Source: Wenyingzhuangia heitensis (lineage in GTDB: Bacteria > Bacteroidota > Bacteroidia > Flavobacteriales > Flavobacteriaceae). Taken from it: a stretch of DNA of 64,000 nt. The stretch spans positions 186,001 to 250,000 of the forward strand of contig NZ_JAASQL010000002.1 in NCBI RefSeq assembly GCF_011762155.1, written 5' to 3'. The notes under the pieces were generated by a model. It saw nothing but the letters and a program-made list of their open reading frames with translations, made no database searches and was not told the origin of the DNA. Made by a program: the position numbers and the translations under genes. How positions within the stretch are numbered: position 1 is the first letter of the stretch; each line of letters starts with the position of its first letter. Below, piece after piece: positions 37,201 to 44,418 of the stretch.

Positions 37201-38379
37201 AAAGCAGAACAAATCTATTTAAATTTTGAAGACTCTAATATAGATAACAATGCTCAGTTAGCCAATTATGTAGCTGATGTTTATTTAGAAGATGATAAAT
37301 TTAAGGAAGCGTGGCAAGTTGTAAATAACATGCCAGAGGGGGATTTAAAAACGCAGAAACAAAAAACATTAAACGATCAAGTTTTAGAACAAAAAGCAAG
37401 TACTCAAAGTTACTTGTTAGCCAATGCAGAAGAGTTGTTTTATCCTAAAATTTTAAACGATATAAAAGCATCTATTATTTTAAGAGAGCATAATTATGCA
37501 GAATGGGAAACCATAATTTCTTTAGATAAAACAAGTGTAAATGCAGTTTTAAATAGTCTGTCAGGTGTGGTAATAGATAAATATCAACACAAACACAAAG
37601 TAACGGTAAACAATCCTAATATTTATAAAGTTAAAAATCTAAATAGGTTAAATCGTTTTAGAAGAGAAAATATTCAGCACACCTATTTTGGATTAAAATA
37701 TACTTATATAAATGATAAAGTAATAGAAAACTGGAACTATCAAATAGGAGCAGGAATGGATGTAAGTGCTCAAGGAAATAAATCATTATTTAATTTTATA
37801 AGTGGTGTTTCTTACAAAGGAGAAAAATTGTTTTCTAACATCGTATTAACACATCAGGTTCCTTTAACAAGTGTTGCTTACACTATGGGTATATATGATA
37901 CCAAGTTAAATTGGTATTCGGAATATTTTTACAAGAAAAAACACGAATTTAGATTGACCACAGAAGGGGATTTATATAGTGATGGAAACAATCAAATAGC
38001 AGCTGTTATACGTTACTACAGATTGTTTAAAACAAACACAAAAAGTACCTTTTCTCCTTTTGCAGAAACATCGTACAGTCTGGGGAGTGCAGATTTACCA
38101 GGAGGTTTGCCCTACTTTGTCTTAAAAAACAGAGCTTATTATGGAGGAGGACTAAGATATCAATACCAAGCAGATCAAAATGAGATATTAAATAAATTTT
38201 CGGGTATGATTGAACCTGCTTATTTTGGCGATAGCTATTTTAATTCTTTTGGGAGAATTTACGGAGAGCTTACCTATAGATTTAGAGACTATACCTTTTT
38301 CTATTTTTCAGGAGAATATTTTTCACAAGATAATTTTTATTCAAATACATTCAATGTCGGTTTTAAACACATATTTTAA
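34261..38379 (+). CDS. Lipoprotein fusing PelA-like deacetylase, helical repeats and C-terminal outer-membrane barrel
   Basis: A 1372-residue predicted lipoprotein (lipobox FISC, Cys 17). Residues ~30-230 form an alpha/beta (glutamine-amidotransferase-like) domain; ~235-560 is a DUF2194/CE4-like deacetylase with the metal triad pattern Asp 243/244 (FLDDFPSP), His 341 and His 345 (LHGYNHVSL), plus THFIHPDDV further on. From ~640 to 1130 the chain is helical with repeated Trp/Tyr/Leu pairs, resembling TPR scaffolds. Residues ~1145-1372 are amphipathic strands ending in Phe, like an outer-membrane barrel. In P. aeruginosa, PelA (deacetylase) docks on the PelB TPRs leading to the PelB pore; here the parts look joined in one chain. 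It abuts the previous gene and overlaps the next by 26 bases. Confidence 0.72.
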   Translation: MKKYINLLVVLLFFISCDKEKISKKKQIAPKQEHGVLYVTNPTDSLSLVVEQNLKHLCDYTKFPFKSITNSELDYLTEINEKTALLVLTGSDTLHQITIRKIVKYVQNGGTLFIPNLTTDQRLSYLLGLKVDADFSKDYTSGGFSFNEILIPGYKNITHKTEYLHGGLTLDNFNNDVNIYATAVNNPMYPVIIENYVGKGKTIYVNSNYEYEKNDRGLLLMPLLKAMEGIPFPIANVSTIFLDDFPSPVYPTKTEPIKSEFGLTNAEFVRQIWWPDMAKYADSLGLKYTALSIYDYSLNTVPPFSYSEWEEISDSLLVGNKSIVSTISKNVIKDGHELGLHGYNHVSLLNDEWFKRPDYMALALKSVSKKWKTENLGKLPISYVPPTNYIDSVGIQALVKGMPSTKYMCSLYLGEKYDGGDREFDVEPFHKKLYDYPRISDGYEPSDKIKYSYYSLFLYTGIWTHFIHPDDVYQIPDESNLESKGEFEFRNKNNLGWRTTPSRADKKGMLPIFIDDVVIPIKKTYPFQRYKTVKNAVPIVQKWRNTYPEFKITDKELTVVSNKNNQDTYWRVFVGKNFTKEYEQSLKENKTIYTKTTYLDGHLYSLHLQNKSISLINVNNLNHQKTELKTRDIEYELFELLNGEIKDLVKQNRLREATNLLENYINQRPTIKDRVFRIYAKYMSWQDRNNGTWKFLYDYCNRYNTKENFDYSKTLKTYLTLPSNNVYNLWLYKYMLLEPNNTEHYKDFITNNYEPRFYSELKRMYKIIQKLEPTNQNRANQLLFLFSYFPDEFVNELKMEEVCSNPILKEQSSDFSWFFADRKLYKKALECTSCNNTIDDDTKYNWYTALGDTIAVKKLYYNKYFADLLYNNPEQALIEIETKDVCEDEVFINHSNEITWLYASKKNYSKALSWSKCSDSIKLLEKFDWMYQMKDKEAIITAYQEHLVLQKEEQTRLLLDITALRKSAFSNSIDENPKLEKAEQIYLNFEDSNIDNNAQLANYVADVYLEDDKFKEAWQVVNNMPEGDLKTQKQKTLNDQVLEQKASTQSYLLANAEELFYPKILNDIKASIILREHNYAEWETIISLDKTSVNAVLNSLSGVVIDKYQHKHKVTVNNPNIYKVKNLNRLNRFRRENIQHTYFGLKYTYINDKVIENWNYQIGAGMDVSAQGNKSLFNFISGVSYKGEKLFSNIVLTHQVPLTSVAYTMGIYDTKLNWYSEYFYKKKHEFRLTTEGDLYSDGNNQIAAVIRYYRLFKTNTKSTFSPFAETSYSLGSADLPGGLPYFVLKNRAYYGGGLRYQYQADQNEILNKFSGMIEPAYFGDSYFNSFGRIYGELTYRFRDYTFFYFSGEYFSQDNFYSNTFNVGFKHIF

Positions 38380-39295
38380 GTACGTATTGCTATTGTTAAT
38401 AATAGTTGGTTGTAATACCACTAAAAAAACAATTGTTGCTTCTCAAAAAATGCAACAAATGGTTATAGATATATCTAAAACCGCCAAGCAACAAAACACT
38501 AATTTTAGTATTATTCCTCAAAATGGATTAGAACTTCTCTATCAAAATATAGATATGGAAAATGGTTTAGATACTAGCTATGTAAATGCCATTAACGGTG
38601 TTGGGGTAGAAGCTTTGCATTATAACAAAAATGAAGACACAGATGGATATAGACGTTTGTTATTATCAAAATTACCAAAGAATAAAAAGGTATTATCATC
38701 AGAGTTTATTAATAATGATAAAGATCTAGCTAAGGCAAAAGAATTAAATACAAGTAAAGGATACATTCCGTTTGTTCGTACAAAAAACAACTTGTATTAT
38801 AGAGAAATTCCATCAACCAATAACACAGGAAAAGAAATTAAAGAGCTACAAGATGTTCAAAATTACTTATACCTTATCAATCCAGATGCCTATACAACCA
38901 AGCAGGCTTATTTACAAGCCTTGTCTACAACCAATTACGATTTGTTGTTGATAGATTTATTTTATGAGAATACTCCGCTAACCAAAAGCGAAGTCGCTTA
39001 TTTAAAAATAAAGAAAGACGGAACCCAAAGAAAGGTAATTGCGTACATGAACATTGGAGCTGTAGAAAATTTTAGATATTACTGGAAAGAATCTTGGACA
39101 AAAAAACAACCCTCTTGGTTTAAAAAACAATACGCTGGGTATGAAGATGAGTATTGGGTAGAATTCTGGAATAAAGAGTGGCAGCAAATTATTTACAAAT
39201 CAAAAAAATCTTATCTGTCTAAAATTATAGATCGCAATTTTGATGGTGTATATTTAGATAACGTAGAGGCTTATTATACGTTGTATCACAACTAA
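38354..39295 (+). CDS. GH114-like lipoprotein
   Basis: A 313-residue predicted lipoprotein: MSVLNTYFKYVLLLLIIVGC has a lipobox ending at Cys 20. The body is a GH114/TM1410-like TIM barrel: EALHYNKNE, YDLLLIDLFYEN, VIAYMNIGAVENFRYYW, PSWFKKQYAGYEDEYWVEFWN and FDGVYLDNVEAYY, where YLDN carries the expected acid. The ATG at 38354 is preferred over an upstream in-frame start at 38210 because it begins a clear signal peptide; it overlaps the barrel-protein gene by 26 bases. As the last gene of the Pel-like run it may hydrolyse or release the polymer outside the cell. It is larger and more motif-complete than the other GH114-like protein. Confidence 0.78.
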   Translation: MSVLNTYFKYVLLLLIIVGCNTTKKTIVASQKMQQMVIDISKTAKQQNTNFSIIPQNGLELLYQNIDMENGLDTSYVNAINGVGVEALHYNKNEDTDGYRRLLLSKLPKNKKVLSSEFINNDKDLAKAKELNTSKGYIPFVRTKNNLYYREIPSTNNTGKEIKELQDVQNYLYLINPDAYTTKQAYLQALSTTNYDLLLIDLFYENTPLTKSEVAYLKIKKDGTQRKVIAYMNIGAVENFRYYWKESWTKKQPSWFKKQYAGYEDEYWVEFWNKEWQQIIYKSKKSYLSKIIDRNFDGVYLDNVEAYYTLYHN

Positions 39296-39323
39296 GTTTT
39301 TGGCAAGGCTAAAAAAAACGAGG

Positions 39324-39345
39324 AATATATTCAGAATATATTTTT
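39324..39345 (+). terminator. Weak terminator after the Pel-like operon
   Basis: Arms aatatatt (39324-39331, 39335-39342) flank cag and are followed by a T run. Only A-T pairs make the stem, so it is a weak candidate. Confidence 0.4.
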
Positions 39346-39364
39346 AATTGTATTTTAGCAAACT

Positions 39365-40396
39365 ATGAATATAAAAGACATTAACGTTTTAAAAACATAT
39401 TTTAATACCCCTAAAAAAATTGTTTTTGTAGCGCATAAAAATCCAGATGGAGATGCTGTTGGTTCAACAACAGCATTGGCTAAATTTTATAAAAAGTTAG
39501 GACACGAGGTTCAAGTTGTATTGCCTAACGGAATTCCAGATTTTATTTCTTGGATACCAGGATCTGATGAGGTTTACAGATACGATTTACAAAACATACA
39601 ATCAAAAAGAGCATTAGATCAAGCAGATGTTGTTTTTTTACTAGACTTTAATGCCTTGCATAGAGTGGGAGATGACATGCAAAATGGATTAGAAGCTTTT
39701 AAAGGAGACTTTATTATGATAGATCATCATCAACAGCCTGATGATATTGCCATGGTCACATATTCTGATACTTCTATTTGTTCTACCTGTCAAATGGTAT
39801 ATCACTTTATAGATGCATTGGAATTAACAGATTTAATAGATGCTGATATTGCTACTAGTATTTATACCGGAATTATGACAGATACAGGATCTTTCCGTTT
39901 TCCATCTACCACAAGTACTACACATAGAATTATAGCTGATTTAATTGATAAAGGAGCTGAAAACGCGAACATTCACAATCAGGTTTATAGTAATAATTCC
40001 TACAGTAGGCTACAGTTGTTAGGTAAATCTTTAACCAATTTAAAGGTGATAGAAGATTGTAAAACAGCATATATTACTTTAACTCAACAAGAGTTAAAAA
40101 TGTATAATTACCAAAAAGGAGATACAGAAGGAGTCGTAAATTATGCATTGTCTTTAAAAGGAGTTGTGCTTGCAGCTATTTTTATAGAAGATACAGATCA
40201 AGGAATTGTAAAAATTTCTTTTCGTTCTAAAGGAAAATTCTCTGTAAACCAATTTGCAAGAAATTATTTTGATGGAGGTGGACACGACAATGCTGCTGGA
40301 GCAAGGTCTATAACCTCATTAGAAGAAACGATTGATAAATTTTTATCAATTGTTCCAAAATATAAACAAGAATTATTCGTTTCTTATGAAGCATAG
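39365..40396 (+). CDS. DHH family phosphoesterase (NrnA-like)
   Basis: A 343-residue metal-dependent phosphoesterase with DHH and DHHA1 domains, related to NrnA, which degrades nano-RNA and converts pAp to AMP. The metal-site motifs are HKNPDGDAVGST, LLDFNALHR, MIDHHQQPDD (DHH) and, in the C-terminal half, GGGHDNAAGA. It precedes gldI (11-base overlap), a frequent pairing in Flavobacteriia. Cytoplasmic location is expected. Upstream is the weak hairpin at 39324 and a TATTTTAG-like box near 39350. Confidence 0.92.
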   Translation: MNIKDINVLKTYFNTPKKIVFVAHKNPDGDAVGSTTALAKFYKKLGHEVQVVLPNGIPDFISWIPGSDEVYRYDLQNIQSKRALDQADVVFLLDFNALHRVGDDMQNGLEAFKGDFIMIDHHQQPDDIAMVTYSDTSICSTCQMVYHFIDALELTDLIDADIATSIYTGIMTDTGSFRFPSTTSTTHRIIADLIDKGAENANIHNQVYSNNSYSRLQLLGKSLTNLKVIEDCKTAYITLTQQELKMYNYQKGDTEGVVNYALSLKGVVLAAIFIEDTDQGIVKISFRSKGKFSVNQFARNYFDGGGHDNAAGARSITSLEETIDKFLSIVPKYKQELFVSYEA

Positions 40397-40910
40397 TTGG
40401 TTATTTATTTTAGGAATGCTTTTTGTTTCTTGTACACAATCAAAACCTAGAAGGGCTATTAATAAAGTTAAAGCTTCAAAAAAGGTAGAATATTCTATTT
40501 TATACAACAAGAAAATTAATAGTATTCAAGAAAAATTAATTAAAGATTATATTCAAAAAGATTCCCTTTTAACTTATGAATATTCTCCATATGGTTTTGC
40601 TTATGCAGTTGTAAAATCATCAACAAAACCTAAAAAAGTGATAAAGGAAAGCTCTGTGTTAACGTTTTCTAAATCGGTTTTTTTATTAAACAATAAAGAA
40701 GTTTATCCAGAGGAAATTTTAACTGTAAAATTGAATACTTCTAATTTGATAAAGGGAATAATAGAAGGGCTTAAATTAATGCGAGAAGATGAGGAAATTA
40801 AATTTATTTTTAGTTCATTTGTAGCCCATGGATTAAATGGAGATAAAAATAAAATTGGGAGTCACACTCCCATAGTAGTAAATATTAAACTTTTAAAAAT
40901 AAATAATTAA
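40386..40910 (+). CDS. gldI: Gliding-motility lipoprotein, FKBP-like isomerase (GldI-like)
   Basis: A 174-residue predicted lipoprotein: MKHSWLFILGMLFVSC gives a lipobox at Cys 16. The C-terminal ~100 residues resemble an FKBP fold (LNTSNLIKGIIEGLKLMREDEE, FSSFVAHGLNG, IGSHTPIVVNIKLLKI), although several catalytic-site residues of active FKBPs are not obvious. GldI is a gliding-motility-associated lipoprotein isomerase needed for gliding in Flavobacterium. The ATG at 40386 is preferred to an in-frame one at 40332 because it begins the signal peptide; it overlaps the DHH gene by 11 bases and ends one base before the FKBP gene. Confidence 0.82.
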   Translation: MKHSWLFILGMLFVSCTQSKPRRAINKVKASKKVEYSILYNKKINSIQEKLIKDYIQKDSLLTYEYSPYGFAYAVVKSSTKPKKVIKESSVLTFSKSVFLLNNKEVYPEEILTVKLNTSNLIKGIIEGLKLMREDEEIKFIFSSFVAHGLNGDKNKIGSHTPIVVNIKLLKINN

Positions 40911-40911
40911 G

Positions 40912-41607
40912 ATGAACATCATTAAAGGATTAGCTTTAGGATTAGCAGTAACAGGTATGGTATCTTGTAACCAACAAGCACCAAAAAAAACAGCTTTAGC
41001 AACAGAAATGGATTCTGTAAGTTATGCTTTAGGTGCCTATATTAATGGAAACTTTAAAGTAAGTGAAGATTTTAAAGATTTAGACTTAAACGTTTTTAAC
41101 CAAGCATTAACAGAATCTCAAGACACTGCAGTTTCATTAATTGCTCAAAAAGATATTGCTCCAATTTTAATTGCTTACACTAAAAAAATAGCTGAAACAA
41201 AAGGAGCATCTGCTAAAACAGAAGGAGAAGCTTTTTTAGCTGAAAACAAAAAGAGAGAAGGAATTGTAGTTACAGAAAGCGGGTTACAGTATGAAGTATT
41301 AACAGAAGGTTCTGGTGAAAAGCCATTAGCAACTAATACTGTAAAAGTACACTACCACGGAACAACTCCTAGTGGAGAAGTTTTTGATAGTTCTGTAGAT
41401 AGAGGAACTCCAGCAGAATTCCCATTAAACAGAGTAATTCCAGGATGGACAGAAGGTGTTCAGTTAATGTCTGTAGGTTCTAAATACAAGTTTTATGTAC
41501 CTCAAGAATTAGCATATGGAGCTAACGCACCTCAAGGTGGTTCAGGACCAATTAAAGCATATATGCCATTGGTATTTGAAGTAGAATTGTTAGAGATTGT
41601 TAAGTAA
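40912..41607 (+). CDS. FKBP-type peptidyl-prolyl isomerase lipoprotein
   Basis: A 231-residue predicted lipoprotein (lipobox GMVSC, Cys 19). Residues ~35-110 are the helical dimerisation region (DSVSYALGAYINGNFK); residues ~115-230 are a complete FKBP domain (TVKVHYHGTTPSGEVFDSS, GTPAEFPLNRVIPGWTEGVQLMSVGSKYKFYVPQELAYG, VFEVELLEI). Organisation is that of Mip/FkpA periplasmic foldases. It lies one base after gldI, making a DHH-gldI-fkp unit closed by a strong hairpin. Confidence 0.95.
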   Translation: MNIIKGLALGLAVTGMVSCNQQAPKKTALATEMDSVSYALGAYINGNFKVSEDFKDLDLNVFNQALTESQDTAVSLIAQKDIAPILIAYTKKIAETKGASAKTEGEAFLAENKKREGIVVTESGLQYEVLTEGSGEKPLATNTVKVHYHGTTPSGEVFDSSVDRGTPAEFPLNRVIPGWTEGVQLMSVGSKYKFYVPQELAYGANAPQGGSGPIKAYMPLVFEVELLEIVK

Positions 41608-41629
41608 TTAGCAATATTTAAATACATAT

Positions 41630-41665
41630 AAAAGCCCAATTAAGAATTTCTTAATTGGGCTTTTT
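41630..41665 (+). terminator. Terminator after the FKBP gene
   Basis: Fifteen-base arms (41630-41644 and 41650-41664) and a five-base loop followed by T residues, 22 bases beyond the stop codon. Confidence 0.88.
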
Positions 41666-41725
41666 CTTGTTATTATAATACAAGTATAAAGTTTATCTTT
41701 ACCCTTTAAAATTAAAAATAACTTC

Positions 41726-43204
41726 ATGAGCTTATTTCAAGATCAGCCTTTAAAAATCTACAATTCAATATCAAAAAACAAAGAATTATTTACCACGGTT
41801 ACCCCAGGTAATGTGGGTATGTATGTGTGTGGACCTACGGTGTATAGCAATGTGCATTTAGGAAACGTTCGTACATTTATGAGTTTTGATATGGTGTTTC
41901 GTTATTTACAGCATTTAGAGTATAAAGTACGCTATGTAAGAAACATTACCGATGCAGGTCATATGGAAGATGATGCTGATGAAGGAGAAGATAAAATTGC
42001 CAAAAAAGCAAGAATAGAAAAAATAGAACCTATGGAAGTGGTGCAACGTTACACCTTAGACTTTCATAACATTTTAGAAAAATTAAACAATTTACCTCCT
42101 AGTATAGAACCTACAGCAACAGGGCATATTATAGAGCAAATTGAATTGATAAAAGGTATTTTAGATAAAGGTTTGGCCTATGAGGTAAACGGTTCTGTTT
42201 ATTTTGATGTACTTAAATACAACGAAGAAAAAACATACGGAGTTTTATCTGGACGAAAAATAGAAGATGCCATTCATAACACTCGTGTGTTAGATGGTCA
42301 GTCCGAAAAGAAAAACCCGCAAGATTTTGCCTTGTGGAAAAAAGCGAGTCCACAACATATTATGCGTTGGCCATCTCCTTGGGGACTTGGTTTTCCGGGT
42401 TGGCATTTAGAGTGTACTGCTATGAGTACAAAATATTTAGGCGATAAATTTGACATTCACGGAGGAGGAATGGATTTAAAATTTCCGCACCACGAATGTG
42501 AAATTGCACAGGCAGAAGCTTGTAACGGTCATGATCCTGTAAATTATTGGATGCATGCTAACATGTTGACTCTAAATGGACAAAAAATGTCTAAATCTAC
42601 AGGGAATAACATTTTACCAGGTGAAATTTTTTCGGGAGAAAACAATATTTTATCAAAACCATTTACGCCATCCGTAGTTCGTTTCTTTATGATGCAAGCT
42701 CACTATCGTAGTATTTTAGATTTTTCTAGCGAAGCTTTAGAAGCCTCAGAAAAAGGATACAACAAGTTGGTAGAAGCCATTAAAAATTTGGCAAATGTAG
42801 AAGCAGGAAAAACATCTACCTTTGCGGTTTCTGGTTGGATAGAACAATGTTACGAAGCTATGAATGATGATTTTAATACACCTATTTTAATTTCTCATTT
42901 ATTTGATGCTGTAAAACACATCAACCTTTTAAAAGAAGGAAAAGAAACATTAACACAAATAGATTTAGATTTGTTTACAAACACTTTACACGCTTTTGTA
43001 TATGATGTATTAGGTTTGATAACTGAAGCTACTGAGCAAGGTTCTAATAAATTAGAAGGAGTGGTAAATATGTTAATAGGTATGCGTAAGCAAGCTAGAG
43101 ATAACAAAAACTGGGCTTTGTCTGATCAAATTCGTGACGAATTAAAAGCGTTGGGAATTCAGTTAAAAGACGGTAAAGACGGAACAGCATTTATTATAGA
43201 ATAA
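41726..43204 (+). CDS. cysS: Cysteinyl-tRNA synthetase
   Basis: A 492-residue class I synthetase charging tRNA-Cys. The Zn/HIGH region [19 protein letters not shown], the second zinc segment LECTAMS...[18 protein letters not shown], and the KMSKS loop (QKMSKSTGN) are intact. Length matches the bacterial enzyme. A TATCTTTA box (41694-41701), 25 bases upstream, may be the -7 element. yidD follows after four bases, then lgt, so the three genes form one unit ending in the hairpin at 44271. Confidence 0.98.
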   Translation: MSLFQDQPLKIYNSISKNKELFTTVTPGNVGMYVCGPTVYSNVHLGNVRTFMSFDMVFRYLQHLEYKVRYVRNITDAGHMEDDADEGEDKIAKKARIEKIEPMEVVQRYTLDFHNILEKLNNLPPSIEPTATGHIIEQIELIKGILDKGLAYEVNGSVYFDVLKYNEEKTYGVLSGRKIEDAIHNTRVLDGQSEKKNPQDFALWKKASPQHIMRWPSPWGLGFPGWHLECTAMSTKYLGDKFDIHGGGMDLKFPHHECEIAQAEACNGHDPVNYWMHANMLTLNGQKMSKSTGNNILPGEIFSGENNILSKPFTPSVVRFFMMQAHYRSILDFSSEALEASEKGYNKLVEAIKNLANVEAGKTSTFAVSGWIEQCYEAMNDDFNTPILISHLFDAVKHINLLKEGKETLTQIDLDLFTNTLHAFVYDVLGLITEATEQGSNKLEGVVNMLIGMRKQARDNKNWALSDQIRDELKALGIQLKDGKDGTAFIIE

Positions 43205-43208
43205 GAAT

Positions 43209-43463
43209 ATGGATAAATTGAAAAAAATAATCATCTTTCCATTTATCCTGTTAATTCGTTTTTATCAAGGAGCCATATCTCCTTTTACACCAGCTACTTG
43301 TAGGTATCAACCTACTTGCTCTAGTTATAGTATAGAAGCTTTGCAAAAGCATGGCATTATTTATGGTAGTTGGTTGGCAATAAAACGTATATTTAGCTGT
43401 CATCCTTGGGGAGGAAGTGGTTACGACCCTGTTCCCGATAAACAAAATAAAAAAGAAATATGA
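43209..43463 (+). CDS. yidD: Membrane protein insertion efficiency factor YidD
   Basis: A small 84-residue membrane-associated protein that helps YidC-dependent insertion. It carries the family signature: an N-terminal amphipathic helix ([22 protein letters not shown]), then [19 protein letters not shown] and the [14 protein letters not shown] end. All three conserved Cys are present. It begins four bases after cysS and overlaps lgt by four bases (ATGA). Confidence 0.96.
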   Translation: MDKLKKIIIFPFILLIRFYQGAISPFTPATCRYQPTCSSYSIEALQKHGIIYGSWLAIKRIFSCHPWGGSGYDPVPDKQNKKEI

Positions 43464-44272
43464 ATTTACTAGCCATTACTTGGGATCCCTCTTTAGGTTT
43501 AGATCTTGGTTTTTTTGTAATTAGATATTATAGTTTAATGTTTGTGATTGCCTTTGCTTTAGGATATCAAATCATGAAAAAAATATTTATTTATGAAAAT
43601 ATTGAATTAGAAAAATTAGACAAGCTGTTAATGTATGTTGTTTTTGCAACTATTTTAGGAGCAAGATTAGGACACGTTTTCTTTTACGATTGGGCTTATT
43701 TTAGTCAGCATCCCGAAGAAATTTTATTGCCATTTAAATTTAGACCAGAGTTTAGATTTACAGGTTTTGCAGGTTTAGCAAGTCATGGTGCAGCTATAGG
43801 TATTATTGCATCATTATGGTATTTCTCTAAAAAAATATTACAAAAACCTTTGCTATATGTTTTAGATAGAGTGAGTTTAACTATTGCTAGTGGTGGTGTT
43901 TTTGTTCGTTTAGGAAACTTAATGAATTCCGAAATTATTGGTCACCCAACAGGAACCGATTATGGTTTTATTTTTAAAGCTTTGGGTGAAGATTTTCCTA
44001 GACACCCAACTCAATTGTACGAATCTTTTGGATATTTAATGGTATTTGCCATTATCTTTTATATGTTTTGGAAAACAAATGCAAAAGAAAAGTTAGGATT
44101 GATTTTTGGAGTTTTCTTTACTCTGTTATGGTCTGTAAGATTTGTAGTAGAATTCTTTAAAGAAGCTCAGGTAGATGATAGAGCTAGTTGGGCATTAAAT
44201 ACCGGACAATGGCTAAGTATACCGCTAATATTAATTGGAATTTACTTTGTAATACAAGCAAAAAAGAAATAA
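43460..44272 (+). CDS. lgt: Prolipoprotein diacylglyceryl transferase
   Basis: A 270-residue inner-membrane enzyme that attaches diacylglycerol to the lipobox Cys of prolipoproteins. Seven or so membrane segments are visible; the central signatures [29 protein letters not shown] and [12 protein letters not shown] hold the His, Arg and Glu residues of the active site. It is the first step for the many lipoproteins in this window (GldI, FKBP, GH114 protein, the Pel-like fusion). The start overlaps yidD by four bases. Confidence 0.96.
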   Translation: MNLLAITWDPSLGLDLGFFVIRYYSLMFVIAFALGYQIMKKIFIYENIELEKLDKLLMYVVFATILGARLGHVFFYDWAYFSQHPEEILLPFKFRPEFRFTGFAGLASHGAAIGIIASLWYFSKKILQKPLLYVLDRVSLTIASGGVFVRLGNLMNSEIIGHPTGTDYGFIFKALGEDFPRHPTQLYESFGYLMVFAIIFYMFWKTNAKEKLGLIFGVFFTLLWSVRFVVEFFKEAQVDDRASWALNTGQWLSIPLILIGIYFVIQAKKK

Positions 44273-44311
44273 CAAAAACCCCTAATCAATTATTGATTAG
44301 GGGTTTTTGTT
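44271..44311 (+). terminator. Terminator after lgt
   Basis: Perfect 19-base arms (44271-44289 and 44293-44311), a three-base loop and a T run; it overlaps the lgt stop codon. Confidence 0.9.
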
Positions 44312-44418
44312 TTAAGACTCTAGTTCTTTTAAATATTGTGTAGAGTTTCATTAATAACATTTTTTTTAAGATAAAATTAGTAACTATCTTTATAAGATAT
44401 TCGTTTTATTTATTCTGT

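Noticed and set aside
38210-38353. Upstream in-frame start for the second GH114-like gene
   Set aside because: It would overlap the barrel-encoding region by 170 bases; the ATG at 38354 starts a clean lipoprotein signal.
28456-39295. c-di-GMP receptor (PelD) or PilZ domain in the Pel-like locus
   Set aside because: No GAF/degenerate GGDEF or RxxxR-type PilZ motif in any of the six proteins.
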